From Bradyrhizobium sp. S69 (GTDB lineage: Bacteria; Pseudomonadota; Alphaproteobacteria; Rhizobiales; Xanthobacteraceae), in the NCBI RefSeq assembly GCF_009766005.1, contig NZ_LMUK01000009.1, forward strand, positions 162,845-226,844: a stretch of 64,000 bases of DNA, given 5' to 3'. The notes under the pieces are model-generated. The model searched no databases and was not told the DNA's origin. It was given only the letters and a program-made list of their open reading frames with translations. Position 1 is the first letter of the stretch. Each line of letters starts with the position of its first letter. A program made the position numbers and the translations under genes. Shown here one piece after another: positions 18,109 through 27,388 of the stretch.

Positions 18109-18178
18109 GGCGGGCATCGGATAACCGGTAAAAGTCTATATTTCCAGTAGCCAGCGTTCGGCGTGGTGGGTTCAGAAA

Positions 18179-19285
18179 TTGTCGTTCACGCTTCAACCCG
18201 GTGCCCATGGCATCCTGCCTGACCGCATGATCGCGGCGATGGCGGATGCTGGCCTTATTCGGCCCGCCTATCCGTTCATCGAAAGCCAGATCCAGCCGGC
18301 GAGCCTCGATTTGCGGCTTGGCGATATCGCCTATCGGGTGCGCGCGAGTTTTCTGCCGGGGCCGGGTGCGACGGTGGCCGAGCGCATCGATGAATTGAAG
18401 CTGCACGAAATCGATCTCAGCGACGGCGCTGTGCTGGAGACCAATTGCGTCTACATCGTGCCGCTGTTGGAGAGCCTGGCGCTGCCGCCGGAAATCGTCG
18501 CCGCCGCCAATCCGAAAAGCTCGACCGGGCGGCTCGACGTCTTCACCCGCGTGATCGCCGACGGCACGCGGCGGTTCGACATGATCGGTGCGGGCTATCA
18601 CGGCCCGCTCTATGCCGAGATCAGTCCGAAAACATTTCCGGTGCTGCTGCGTGAGGGATCGCGGCTCTCGCAGGTGCGCTTTCGCGTCGGCGACGCCATC
18701 CTGAGCGCCGATGAACTCGAGGCGCTGCATGACCTGGAGCGGCTGGTCGATATCGATGACGCCGATCTCGCCAATGGCGTGGCCTTGAGCGTCGATCTCG
18801 CCGGTGAAAACGCCAATGGCTTCGTCGGCTATCGCGCCAAGCGGCATACCGGCGTCGTCGATGTCGACCGTCGCGGCGGTTATGCGGCCGGTGAATTCTG
18901 GGAGCCGATCGCAGCAAGGCCCGACGGCAGCCTGATTCTCGATCCCGGCGAATTCTACATTCTAGCCTCCAAGGAAGCCGTCCAGGTGCCGCCGGATTAC
19001 GCCGCCGAGATGGTGCCGTTCGATCCGCTGGTCGGTGAATTCCGGGTGCACTATGCCGGTTTCTTCGATCCCGGCTTCGGCTATGCCGGCGCCGGCGGGC
19101 AGGGGTCACGCGCGGTGCTGGAGGTTCGCTCGCGCGAAGTCCCGTTCATCCTCGAACACGGTCAGATCGTCGGCCGGCTGGTCTATGAGAAGATGCTGGC
19201 GCGCCCCGATGCCATGTACGGCCAGCGCATCGGCTCGAACTATCAGGCCCAGGGCCTGAAGCTGAGCAAGCATTTCAAGGTCTAG
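18179..19285 (+). CDS. dcd: 2'-deoxycytidine 5'-triphosphate deaminase (double-length form)
   Basis: Deaminates dCTP to dUTP in pyrimidine deoxynucleotide synthesis. At 368 residues it is about twice the size of E. coli Dcd and appears to contain two dUTPase-like beta-barrel halves. The first half has IQPASLDLRLG and NPKSSTGRLDVFTRVI, the conserved S-S-GR motif; the second half has LDPGEFYILASKE and a degenerate repeat of the same fold (FRVHYAGFFDPGFG). The start is a TTG at 18179 giving MSFTLQPGAHGILPD; no better in-frame start lies upstream. It is divergent from metZ. Confidence 0.88.
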   Translation: MSFTLQPGAHGILPDRMIAAMADAGLIRPAYPFIESQIQPASLDLRLGDIAYRVRASFLPGPGATVAERIDELKLHEIDLSDGAVLETNCVYIVPLLESLALPPEIVAAANPKSSTGRLDVFTRVIADGTRRFDMIGAGYHGPLYAEISPKTFPVLLREGSRLSQVRFRVGDAILSADELEALHDLERLVDIDDADLANGVALSVDLAGENANGFVGYRAKRHTGVVDVDRRGGYAAGEFWEPIAARPDGSLILDPGEFYILASKEAVQVPPDYAAEMVPFDPLVGEFRVHYAGFFDPGFGYAGAGGQGSRAVLEVRSREVPFILEHGQIVGRLVYEKMLARPDAMYGQRIGSNYQAQGLKLSKHFKV

Positions 19286-19417
19286 CCGCGCTCACGCTCG
19301 CTGATGAAGTACTCGAATGGCAGCTCTGCGATTTTGCCCTGACGTCGTGAAATATCGGCGTTAGACTTTCGGTCCATGCTAGCCTGCGCTCATAAGAAAA
19401 AAAGCAGGGAGGTAGTG

Positions 19418-20632
19418 ATGACCAAGCCGCGGAAGCTGTCGACCATGATCGATCGGCGCCAGTTCGTTTATGCCGGCGTCGCCGGCCTGGCGCTAGGCGC
19501 CCGGATTCCGAAAGCCTTTGCGGCGACCTACGACCTCCTGATCAAGGGCGGCCGTGTCATCGATCCCTCCGCAGGGCTCGATGCGGTGCGCGATGTTGCG
19601 ATCTCGGGCGGCAAGATCGTCGCGGTTGCGGAAAATATCCCGGGCGATGCCACCGAGACGATCGACGCGCAGGGCAAGGTTATCACGCCGGGTCTGATCG
19701 ACATTCACACCCATGCCGGCCTCGGCAAGGATGGTCCGCCGATGTGCCTACAGGATGGCGTGACCGCCTGGGTCGACGCCGGGTCGGGCGGCGCCGACAA
19801 CATCGATCAGGTTGCGGCGGTGGCGCGCGGCGCCCCGCAAACCGGCCGTATCCTGGTCAACATCGCGCGTACCGGCGTCATCGCGCCCGGCGGCGAACTG
19901 CATGACATCAACATGGCCAATGTCGCGCTGGCGCAAGGCGCCATCGCCCGCCATCGTGATGTCGTGGTTGGCGTCAAGGCGCGGCTGTCGAACAATGTCG
20001 CGGGCGCCAACGATCTCGAGGCGCTACGGCGCGCCCAGGAAGCGGCCGCGCCCTTCAACCTGCCGGTGATGATCCATGTCGGGCAGAACTATTCGCCGAT
20101 GCGATCGCTGCTGGCATTGCTCAAGCGGGGCGACATCGTCACCCATATGTACGCGCCGGGCGCCAACGGCATCCTCGACGAGGGCGGCCGCCTGATCCCG
20201 GATGTCACCGCGGCGCGGCGCCGCGGCGTGCTGTTCGATTTCGGCAATGGTGTCGCCGATCATTTCGATTGGGACTCGGTGGAAAAGGCGACACGTCAAG
20301 GTTTCTGGCCCGATACCTTCTCGACCGACTGGAACACAAAGTCGAAGACCACGGGCGTCGTCGACCTGCCTAACGTGATGTCGAAGTTCATCACGTTCGG
20401 GATGCCCCTGAGCCAGATCGTCGCCTGCGCCACGGTGAACGCCGCGCGCGTATTTCCTTCGTTCGACGATCGCGGCACACTCAATGTGGGTGCGCCGGCC
20501 GACGTGGCGATCATGGAGTTGCGGGAAGGCACGTTCGACTTCCTCGACAACTACAAGGCTACGCGCACCGGCCATCAACGGCTGTTTCCGGTCGGCACTG
20601 TGCTTGCGGGCAAGAGCGTGCCCCGTGCCTAG
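19418..20632 (+). CDS. Tat-exported amidohydrolase/deacetylase
   Basis: Metal-dependent amidohydrolase of 404 residues, starting at ATG 19418 behind a clear GGAGGT. The N-terminus carries a twin-arginine signal, DRRQFVYAGVAGLALGA, with cleavage near AFA. The TIM-barrel part shows GGRVIDPSAGLD, TPGLIDIHTHAG (first metal His pair), VKARLSNN (candidate bridging Lys), MIHVGQN, IVTHMYAPG and a C-terminal STDWNTKS Asp. The pattern resembles the EF_0837/AHA_3915-type deacetylases and dihydroorotase-like enzymes. Substrate unknown; periplasmic location is predicted. Confidence 0.82.
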   Translation: MTKPRKLSTMIDRRQFVYAGVAGLALGARIPKAFAATYDLLIKGGRVIDPSAGLDAVRDVAISGGKIVAVAENIPGDATETIDAQGKVITPGLIDIHTHAGLGKDGPPMCLQDGVTAWVDAGSGGADNIDQVAAVARGAPQTGRILVNIARTGVIAPGGELHDINMANVALAQGAIARHRDVVVGVKARLSNNVAGANDLEALRRAQEAAAPFNLPVMIHVGQNYSPMRSLLALLKRGDIVTHMYAPGANGILDEGGRLIPDVTAARRRGVLFDFGNGVADHFDWDSVEKATRQGFWPDTFSTDWNTKSKTTGVVDLPNVMSKFITFGMPLSQIVACATVNAARVFPSFDDRGTLNVGAPADVAIMELREGTFDFLDNYKATRTGHQRLFPVGTVLAGKSVPRA

Positions 20633-20721
20633 CGCGATGACCGATCTGGCGTGCGCGAATTGACAGCCTGTCGAAATCCAACGAGAGTTTCGGCTCGTTC
20701 AAAAAAAGAAAAGAGTCCGGG

Positions 20722-22218
20722 ATGAAGAACGCCTTGAAGATCACGTCGCTATTGTCGTGTGTCGCAGCCGTCCTGCTGGCCGCACCTGCCCTGGCGCAAG
20801 ACCCCGGCGGTCTCAAGAACAGCGGCATCCTGGATCAACTGCTAAAACAGACCGGCGTCCACGACAGATCCAAATCCGGCAAGACGCCGGACTTCGTAGC
20901 CGATCCGACCTGGCCGCGGCCGTTGCCGCATAGTTGGCTGCTGGGACAGATTGGCGGGCTCTACGTCGATAGCCACGACCATGTCTGGGTCTACAACCGG
21001 CCGCGCACGCTGAACGACGACGAGGTCGGGCTCGAGAAAGCCGTTGCCGGGTCGACCGATGCCAAGGGGCAGCCGGCCAACGCGCTGGGCTTTGCGCGGG
21101 TCAACGGGTTTGGCGCCGATTGCTGCCGCGCCGCGCCCTCGGTGCTGGAATTCGACGCCGACGGCAGACTGTTGCGTTCGTGGGGCGGTCCCGCCGATCC
21201 GGAATTCTTCAAGACCAAATGCAAGGCGGAAGACGGCTGCATCTGGCCGAACAGCGAGCACGGCATCTATGTCGACCAGAAGGATAATGTCTGGATCGCC
21301 GGCAATGCCGCCGCGCCAAAACCAGGCGCCAAGGAAATTGCCTGGACCACCAACAAGAGCGGCGGCGACGGCTTCGTATTGAAGTTCGATATCGACGGCA
21401 ATTTCAAGATGCGGATCGGCGGCACACCGCCCGGACCGGATAGCAACAACAAGGATGGCGGCAGAAACGGCACGCCGCTGCTGTACCAGCCGGCGGATAT
21501 GGTGATCGATCCCAGGACCAACCGTCTCTACGTCGCCGACGGCTATGGCAATCGCCGCGTGCTGATCGTCGATGCCGATACCGGCAAATATATCGGCCAT
21601 TTCGGCGCCTACGGAAATAACCCGGTCGACGATGCCGCTGCTGCTGCCGCCGGCACCTGGCCGGAGGCATCCGCCAAGGGCGAGAAGAAGCCAGCCTTCT
21701 TCCGCAATCCGGTGCACTGCGTGAAGATCGCTGATGACGGCAAGATCTATGTCTGCGATCGCGGCAATGATCGCATCCAGGTGTTCGACGGCAAGGATCC
21801 CGCGCTAGGCCAGACCTGCAGCAATCCGAACGGCGAGGCCGGCAAATGCGGCTTCGTGACCGAACGCTGGGTTAGCGGCAATACCTATACCCAGCCGGTG
21901 ATGCCGGGCACTGCGGTGTCGATGAACTTCTCCAGGGACAAGGCGCAGTCCTGCCTCTATGTCGGCGATAACACCAACCAGACGATCTACATCCTCAACC
22001 GCGGCAATCTGGAGCAATTGGGCCGCGTCGGGCGGGCCGGGCGGATGGCCGGCGATTTCCACTGGTTGCACCAAGTCAGCCTGGACAGCAAAGGCAACAT
22101 CTACACCGCCGAAGTGGACACCGGCAAACGCGTCCAGAAGTTCATCCGCTACGGCGACAATGGTTGCAGCGGCAGCGGATCGGCCGTCGTCGGTGGCGAA
22201 CCGGCGGAGATGAAATAA
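20722..22218 (+). CDS. Exported NHL-type six-bladed beta-propeller protein
   Basis: A 498-residue secreted protein with a signal peptide ending at APALAQ (about residue 25). The body contains repeated NHL-like blades such as DSHDHVWVYNRP, DQKDNVWIAG, RLYVADGYGNRRV, KIYVCDRGNDRIQVF and SKGNIYTAEVDTGKRVQKF. This architecture resembles peptidyl-alpha-hydroxyglycine lyase-like and other exported propellers, but catalytic residues cannot be assigned. Several Cys pairs (CCRAAPS, CKAEDGC) suggest disulfides. It converges on a sorbosone-dehydrogenase-like lipoprotein, also a propeller; a joint periplasmic oxidation role is possible but unproved. Confidence 0.8.
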   Translation: MKNALKITSLLSCVAAVLLAAPALAQDPGGLKNSGILDQLLKQTGVHDRSKSGKTPDFVADPTWPRPLPHSWLLGQIGGLYVDSHDHVWVYNRPRTLNDDEVGLEKAVAGSTDAKGQPANALGFARVNGFGADCCRAAPSVLEFDADGRLLRSWGGPADPEFFKTKCKAEDGCIWPNSEHGIYVDQKDNVWIAGNAAAPKPGAKEIAWTTNKSGGDGFVLKFDIDGNFKMRIGGTPPGPDSNNKDGGRNGTPLLYQPADMVIDPRTNRLYVADGYGNRRVLIVDADTGKYIGHFGAYGNNPVDDAAAAAAGTWPEASAKGEKKPAFFRNPVHCVKIADDGKIYVCDRGNDRIQVFDGKDPALGQTCSNPNGEAGKCGFVTERWVSGNTYTQPVMPGTAVSMNFSRDKAQSCLYVGDNTNQTIYILNRGNLEQLGRVGRAGRMAGDFHWLHQVSLDSKGNIYTAEVDTGKRVQKFIRYGDNGCSGSGSAVVGGEPAEMK

Positions 22219-22241
22219 TGGCCGGAGGCGTGAACTAGAGC

Positions 22242-22428
22242 GGGATGAGATTGGATTGAGCCGGGGCTATCCGCGCGCTTCGCTTCACCTCTCCCCGGCG
22301 GGGAGAGGTCGATTTGCGAAGCAAATCGGGTGAGGGCTCTCATATCAAACGAGAGGCGCTAACCCCTCACCCGGCGCTACGCGCCGACCTCTCCCAACGG
22401 GAGAGGTGAAGGGAAATCGCGGCCGATT
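22242..22428. repeat. Palindromic intergenic repeat, family B, copy 1
   Basis: Arms TTCACCTCTCCCC and GGGAGAGGTGAA with internal GGGGAGAGGTCGATTTG and CAAATCGGGTGAGGG, ACCCCTCACCCGGCGC and GCGCCGACCTCTCCC. The homology with copy 2 (33351-33550) extends beyond the palindrome to GGGATGAGA on the left and GCGGCCGATT on the right. It fills the gap between the two convergent propeller genes and may act as a bidirectional terminator. Confidence 0.88.
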
Positions 22429-22497
22429 CGATCAATAATCGATCGTGCTCTCGACTTACCGGCGGGGCGGAGCGTCGTTGCGCCCTCGCCATGAGGT

Positions 22498-23835
22498 TTA
22501 CCGCGTCGCCGACTTCGACGACGGCGTCACGCGCCACACCGCGTTGCCGACATCGTCGGCGACCAATAGCGCGCCTTGCTTGTCGATCCTGACACCGACC
22601 GGGCGTCCCTGCGCCTCGCCATTGGCATTGAGGAATCCGGTCAGCACGTCGCGCGGCGGACCGGCGGGCTTGCCATTGGCGAACGGCACGAAGATCACCT
22701 TGTAGCCGGCACGCGGCTTGCGATTCCACGAGCCGTGCTGGCCGATAAAAGCGCCGCCGGCCATTTCGAACGGAAACAGATTGCCAGTGTTGAAGGTCAG
22801 CCCGAGCGAGGCGGTATGCGCGCCCAGCGCGTAGTCAGGGACGATCGCCTTCGCCACCAGATCCGGCCGCTGCGGTTCGACGCGGGTGTCGACATGCTGG
22901 CCATAATAGCTGTAGGGCCAGCCGTAGAATCCGCCGTCCTTCACCGAGGTCATGTAATCGGGCACAAGATCGTCACCGAGTTCGTCGCGCTCGTTCACCG
23001 TCACCCACAATGCGCCGCTCTGCGGTTGCCATGACGGGCCGTTCGGATTGCGAATGCCAGACGCGAACACCCGCCATTTGCCGGTCGCGCGATCGACTTC
23101 GAGCAACCCGGCGCGATTGGTTTCGGCGTCGATGCCGTTCTCGCCGACATTGCTGTTGGAGCCGACGGTGGCATAGAGCTTGGTGCCATCCGGACTGGCG
23201 ACAAGGTCCTTGGTCCAGTGATGATTGATGCGGCCGGCCGGCAGGTCGGCGAGCTTCTCGCCGGGCCCGGAAATCCTGGTGTCGCCGGCGTGATAGGGAA
23301 ATTTCATGATGGCGTCGGAGTCCGCGACATAGAAGTCGTTGCCGACCAGCGCCATCCCGAATGGCGAATTCAACCCTTCGATGAAGACGCTCCTGGTCTC
23401 GGCGATGCCGTCACCATCGGCGTCCCGCAACAAGATGATGCGGTTCGCACTTGGCGTGCCGGCGCCGGCGCGGCCCATCACCAGCCGCGTCACCCAGGCC
23501 TTGATGCCGCTGCCGTCGTCCGGCTTCGGCGGGGCGTTGGATTCGGCCACCAGCACGTCGCCGTTGGGCAGCACATACAGCGTGCGCGGATGGTCGAGCC
23601 CGCTGGCGAAGGCGTTGACGGCCATGCCGTTGGCGGCGACAGGCTTGCCGCCGGCCGGCCAGCCGACAGCGGTGGCGACATTGACGGTCGGTATCCACGC
23701 ATGTTGCGGTGCGGGGAGGCTCGGCGACGGCCCAAAACTCTGCTCGGCGGTAACGGTGTCTTGCGGGTCGTTGCAGGCGGCGAGCGGTAGCGCGAGAGCA
23801 CCCATCCACATCGCCAGTAGAATCTTGTTTCGCAT
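22498..23835 (-). CDS. Sorbosone dehydrogenase-like PQQ/glucose dehydrogenase-family lipoprotein
   Basis: A 445-residue lipoprotein of the soluble glucose/sorbosone dehydrogenase (GSDH) family, six-bladed propellers that often use PQQ to oxidise sugars in the periplasm. I start it at [12 protein letters not shown] (23835), giving signal and lipobox LPLAACN; AAGGAG precedes this start. Propeller features include [29 protein letters not shown] (calcium-type), [19 protein letters not shown], and the late motif [13 protein letters not shown]. The usual catalytic His is likely NHHWTKDL. Substrate not predictable. Confidence 0.87.
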   Translation of the reverse strand: MRNKILLAMWMGALALPLAACNDPQDTVTAEQSFGPSPSLPAPQHAWIPTVNVATAVGWPAGGKPVAANGMAVNAFASGLDHPRTLYVLPNGDVLVAESNAPPKPDDGSGIKAWVTRLVMGRAGAGTPSANRIILLRDADGDGIAETRSVFIEGLNSPFGMALVGNDFYVADSDAIMKFPYHAGDTRISGPGEKLADLPAGRINHHWTKDLVASPDGTKLYATVGSNSNVGENGIDAETNRAGLLEVDRATGKWRVFASGIRNPNGPSWQPQSGALWVTVNERDELGDDLVPDYMTSVKDGGFYGWPYSYYGQHVDTRVEPQRPDLVAKAIVPDYALGAHTASLGLTFNTGNLFPFEMAGGAFIGQHGSWNRKPRAGYKVIFVPFANGKPAGPPRDVLTGFLNANGEAQGRPVGVRIDKQGALLVADDVGNAVWRVTPSSKSATR

Positions 23836-23964
23836 GATGGCTCCTTGCATACCGCCCCCTATAATGCCGAAAACCGCGGAACGTTCACGGCCTTTGTCAT
23901 GAAGTTCCCGTGAAACGACCGCCACGGGCGGGGCGGTCAACGAAGAAACGATTCAGGAGTGAAA

Positions 23965-25026
23965 ATGAGCGTGCAGCACCAGGCGCAACCATCATCGCAA
24001 TCACAGGAAGCGCAATGGCGGAAATGGCGCAGCGTCGCCGATCTCTACCACGCCTATTTCACCGGCCTGATCCTCACCGTGGTGACCCGGCGCGGGACTG
24101 CGGATGCCGCTGAATTCGTGTTCCGGGTATTCCGCCGCCAACAGCAGGAGCGCTTCCTGCCGGGCCTGGAGAAACTCGGACTCAGCGGTCTGCCGCCGGC
24201 GGTGGCCGCGGCGCAATATCATTATCTCTCCAACTGGATCGGCGGCGTCCATGTCGAATACATGTACGAGTCCGACACCAAGGCCTGGATCCGCTATCCG
24301 CCGCCGCGCTGGATCTGGCGGGGTACCGCGATCTGCGGCATCCCCGGCGAGGTGTCGCGCGCGATGCTGCGCGGCTGGCACGCCAATAACGGCGTCACGC
24401 TCGGTCATCCGAACATGGGCTTTGTCTGCACCAAGCAAAGCGTCGACGGCCAGGACGGCCTTGAGGGCTATTATTGCGAATACGACCACCCGCTGGAGCC
24501 CGATCAGCGGCTGGTGTTCGCGCGTCACCTCGAAGCCCCCTTGTTCGATGCGGCCAAAGCGCCGGCATTGCCGGTCGCGAGTTGGCCGAGGCCGCGGCTG
24601 GAAAAGGCCTATCGCAACTACGCCATGGAATATGTCCGCACCGCCGCGCCCGCGATGGTGCAATTGTTCGGCCCCGAAGATGCCGGCTATCTGCTGCATT
24701 TGACCGGCAAACTGATCGGCATGCAGTATTTCGACGAGATATCGGCGGGTCTGTCGACAGACCGCGGCGATGCGAAAGACTTCGCGACGTTCCTGGGCGC
24801 GCTGTTCGAGGCGCAGGACGATGTTGCCGACATCAGCGAAACCGACGGCGGATTTGAAATCCGGCAGCAGACCTGGAAGCTGATGGCGGATGTCGCCGAT
24901 GATCATCCGGCCTGCGCCAGGGTGCTCGAAGGCCTGTTCGAGGGCCTCGCTGCGGGCTGCGGTCGCCACATCGCCGTGCATCGGCGCCCGGCGGCCCGGG
25001 CACCGTTCGTCTGGTCGATCGGGTAA
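23965..25026 (+). CDS. Conserved-looking hypothetical cytoplasmic protein
   Basis: A 353-residue protein I do not recognise. Start ATG 23965 follows TCAGGAGTGAAA. There is no signal peptide or membrane helix. The sequence has compact, protein-like composition with aromatic-rich motifs: YHYLSNWIGGVHVEYMY (about residues 85-100), IRYPPPRWIWRGTAICG, LRGWHANNGVTLGHP, and YYCEYDHPLEPDQ. Several Cys and His residues fall in this middle part. The C-terminal half is mostly helical. It is divergent from the sorbosone-dehydrogenase-like gene, 130 bp away. An enzyme acting on a small molecule is possible, but this is only an impression. Confidence 0.7.
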   Translation: MSVQHQAQPSSQSQEAQWRKWRSVADLYHAYFTGLILTVVTRRGTADAAEFVFRVFRRQQQERFLPGLEKLGLSGLPPAVAAAQYHYLSNWIGGVHVEYMYESDTKAWIRYPPPRWIWRGTAICGIPGEVSRAMLRGWHANNGVTLGHPNMGFVCTKQSVDGQDGLEGYYCEYDHPLEPDQRLVFARHLEAPLFDAAKAPALPVASWPRPRLEKAYRNYAMEYVRTAAPAMVQLFGPEDAGYLLHLTGKLIGMQYFDEISAGLSTDRGDAKDFATFLGALFEAQDDVADISETDGGFEIRQQTWKLMADVADDHPACARVLEGLFEGLAAGCGRHIAVHRRPAARAPFVWSIG

Positions 25027-25033
25027 TCGGAAC

Positions 25034-25170
25034 CGTCATCCCCGGGATGAACGCAATTGCGTTCACCCGTGAGGTGCTCGCCGTCTTCGGCGAGCCTCGA
25101 AGGATGCTGTTCAGCGTCGTGCTTGCGGCCATCCTTCGAGGCTCGCAAGAGCTCGCACCTCAGGATGACG
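25034..25170. repeat. Palindromic intergenic repeat, family A, copy 4
   Basis: Arms CGTCATCC and CCTCAGGATGACG as in other family A copies, but the left end has an extra palindromic insert GAACGCAATTGCGTTC, so this copy is longer. It starts 7 bases after the preceding gene. I see nothing else in the rest of the 343-base gap before the MATE gene. Confidence 0.88.
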
Positions 25171-25369
25171 GTGGAGTTGTTGCGCGGGTGGACAACGGCC
25201 GTTAACTCATCGGGGACGACGTCCGAGATAGCTTCACGACCTCAGAGGCGAGGCGAGGGAGAAGAGGGTAGCGCAGGCGGCCCATGCGCTGGGTGCAGGT
25301 GGCCGTTGGCTGTGCCGTGCTAGGAACGTGGCAGCGCGGCGGCCAGATCGTGCTGATGTGGGAGAGGAA

Positions 25370-26839
25370 ATGTCGGATATCGCTGTCGCCGAACTTGTTC
25401 CGGGCGTTTCCCCCGATGGCGGCGAACAATCCCTTCCTGCCCAATCGCTCCCGGCCATGGCGGCACCTGCCGGGAATGCGCTGGTCGATGGCCCGATCCT
25501 GCGCACGCTGCTGCGGCTGGCGTGGCCGAATGTGATCGCGCTCAGCGCCGGCACCTGCGTGGTGATCGCCGAGACCTCCTATATCGGCCGCCTGGGTGTG
25601 GAATCGCTGGCGGCGATGGCGCTGCTGTTTCCCTGCGTCATCCTGACCATGACGATGTCCGGCGGCGCGATGGGCGGCGGCGTGGCGTCGTCGATTGCAC
25701 GCGCGCTCGGCGCCGGCGAACTCGAGCGCGCCTCGACGCTGGCTTCGCATGCGCTGCTGATCGGCCTCGGCTTCGGGCTGACCTTCATGTTCGGCATGCT
25801 GATCTTCGGGCCCCAATTGCTGGGATTGCTCGGCGGCCGCGGCACGGTGCTGGCCAACGCGATCGGCTATGCGCAGATCTTCTTCGGTGGCGCGGTGTTG
25901 CCCTGGCTGTTGAACACGATGGCGGGAGTCCTGCGCGGCACCGGCAACATGAAATTGCCGTCGCTGCTGATTCTGAATTCCGCGGTCTGTCAGATCATTC
26001 TCGGCGGCACGCTCGGTCTCGGCCTCGGTCCGATCCCGCGCTTCGGGATGCGCGGCGTCGCGGCCGGTTCGCTGACGGCCTATGCGATCAGCCTGTCGAT
26101 CATGGCGTGGTTTCTGTTTTCGGGAAGGGCGCGCGTCATTCCCAAAGTCAGGGGACTTCGAATCCAGTGGGCGATGTTCGTCGACATCCTCAAGGTCGGC
26201 CTGATCTCGTGTTTCTCGCCGCTGCAATCGGTGCTGACGATCAGCATCTTCACCCACATGTTGGCGGGCTTCGGCACCGCTGTGCTGGCCGGTTACGGCA
26301 TCGGCGCCCGGCTCGAATTCATGCTGACCTCGATCGCCTTCGCGGTCGGCATTGCCTCGGTGCCGATGATCGGCATGACGGTCGGCGCCGGCCGCATCGC
26401 CCGGGCGCGACGGATCGCCTGGATCGCGGGCACCATCTCTTTCGTCTCGGTCGGCGCGATCGCCAGCATCATCGCGATCTTCCCTGATCTTTGGGTCAAT
26501 CTCTTCACCGACGATGCGGCCGTGCGCGCGGCCAGCCATCAATATCTGTCGACCGCGGCGCCGATGTACGCGTTCATCGGGCTGGCGACCTCGATGTATT
26601 TTGCCTCGCAGGGCGCGGCCAAGGTGATCGGGCCGGTGCTGGCGCAAACCGCGCGGCTGCTGTTCATCGCCAGCGGCGGCTGGTGGCTCTCGACCCATGA
26701 TGCGACCGCCGCGAACTTCTTCACACTGGCGGCGGCTTCGATGGTGGTGCTCGGCGTGCTGTCGTCGCTCAGCGTCGTGCTGACGCGATGGGAGCCACGG
26801 GCCGGTCCAGTGATCGAGACCAGCCCGGAGTTGTCCTGA
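25370..26839 (+). CDS. MATE family multidrug efflux transporter
   Basis: Inner-membrane cation-coupled drug/organic-cation exporter. Start MSDIAVAELVPG at 25370 follows GGGAGAGGAA; the frame extends upstream without support. The 489-residue protein has about twelve hydrophobic helices in two MatE halves, e.g. IALSAGTCVVIAETSYIGRLG and GGAVLPWLLNTMAGVLRGTGN in the first and VGIASVPMIGMTVGAG plus ATSMYFASQGA in the second. The GRLG and RGTGN patterns are MATE hallmarks. A long hydrophilic N-terminus (about 45 residues) is unusual but not unique. Its stop lies 3 bp from the convergent next gene. Confidence 0.92.
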   Translation: MSDIAVAELVPGVSPDGGEQSLPAQSLPAMAAPAGNALVDGPILRTLLRLAWPNVIALSAGTCVVIAETSYIGRLGVESLAAMALLFPCVILTMTMSGGAMGGGVASSIARALGAGELERASTLASHALLIGLGFGLTFMFGMLIFGPQLLGLLGGRGTVLANAIGYAQIFFGGAVLPWLLNTMAGVLRGTGNMKLPSLLILNSAVCQIILGGTLGLGLGPIPRFGMRGVAAGSLTAYAISLSIMAWFLFSGRARVIPKVRGLRIQWAMFVDILKVGLISCFSPLQSVLTISIFTHMLAGFGTAVLAGYGIGARLEFMLTSIAFAVGIASVPMIGMTVGAGRIARARRIAWIAGTISFVSVGAIASIIAIFPDLWVNLFTDDAAVRAASHQYLSTAAPMYAFIGLATSMYFASQGAAKVIGPVLAQTARLLFIASGGWWLSTHDATAANFFTLAAASMVVLGVLSSLSVVLTRWEPRAGPVIETSPELS

Positions 26840-26842
26840 TCA

Positions 26843-27259
26843 TCAGCGCCGCCGGTGACGCCGGTGGCCGCCGCCGCCGAAGTTGGCCATCCGCATCAGT
26901 TGCGGAATCATGCCCATCAACTCGCCGCCGCCACCGCCGCCGAGCATCCCCATGATGTCGCCACCACCGCCGATGCCGAGCCCTTGCGGAATGTAGCCTT
27001 CGCCGCCGCCGGGGATGCCGCCGCCGCCTTCCATCATCTGGCCCATCATCGGGCCCATGGTCTGCATCATCATGCCGAAGCGGCGCTTGCCCATTTTCGC
27101 CTTCATCATTTCGAGCATCGGCGCCATCTGCGTCATCAAATCGCCGCCGCCACCTCCGCCGCCGAAGCCCTGAAACTGGGCCTTTGCCGGCAGCGACGTC
27201 AGCGTCAACAGCAACAGCAGCGTGGCCGCCTGACACACGACCTTGTCAGCTCCCGTCAT
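26843..27259 (-). CDS. Small exported Gly/Met-rich protein of unknown function
   Basis: A 138-residue secreted protein, start at MTGADKVVCQAA (27259) after CGAGGAGGAGC. The signal helix ends near LPAKAQ. The mature part is dominated by Gly runs and many Met residues: MTQMAPMLEMMKAKMGKRRFGMMMQ, then MMEGGGG, DIMGMLGGG and ELMGMIPQLMRM, finishing with GGGGHRRHRRR. Met clusters can bind copper(I) or silver, and the His/Arg tail might bind metal or nucleic acid, but no family was recognised. It is convergent with the MATE gene, separated by only 3 bp. Confidence 0.65.
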   Translation of the reverse strand: MTGADKVVCQAATLLLLLTLTSLPAKAQFQGFGGGGGGGDLMTQMAPMLEMMKAKMGKRRFGMMMQTMGPMMGQMMEGGGGIPGGGEGYIPQGLGIGGGGDIMGMLGGGGGGELMGMIPQLMRMANFGGGGHRRHRRR

Positions 27260-27388
27260 GGCTTTGCTCCTCCTCGGCCGGTGCCGCGACAGCAGCACGC
27301 ACGAGGACGAGGCTAAGGAAACGGCGGCCGGGCTTCCGTGAGCAAGATCACGTTTGCGGGTGAGACCTCAGATGCCCCCGAGGGCCCA

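Noticed and set aside
25202..26698. 498-residue frame on the minus strand
   Set aside because: Antisense to the MATE transporter; composition is Asp/Gln/Arg/His-rich as in GC-rich shadows.
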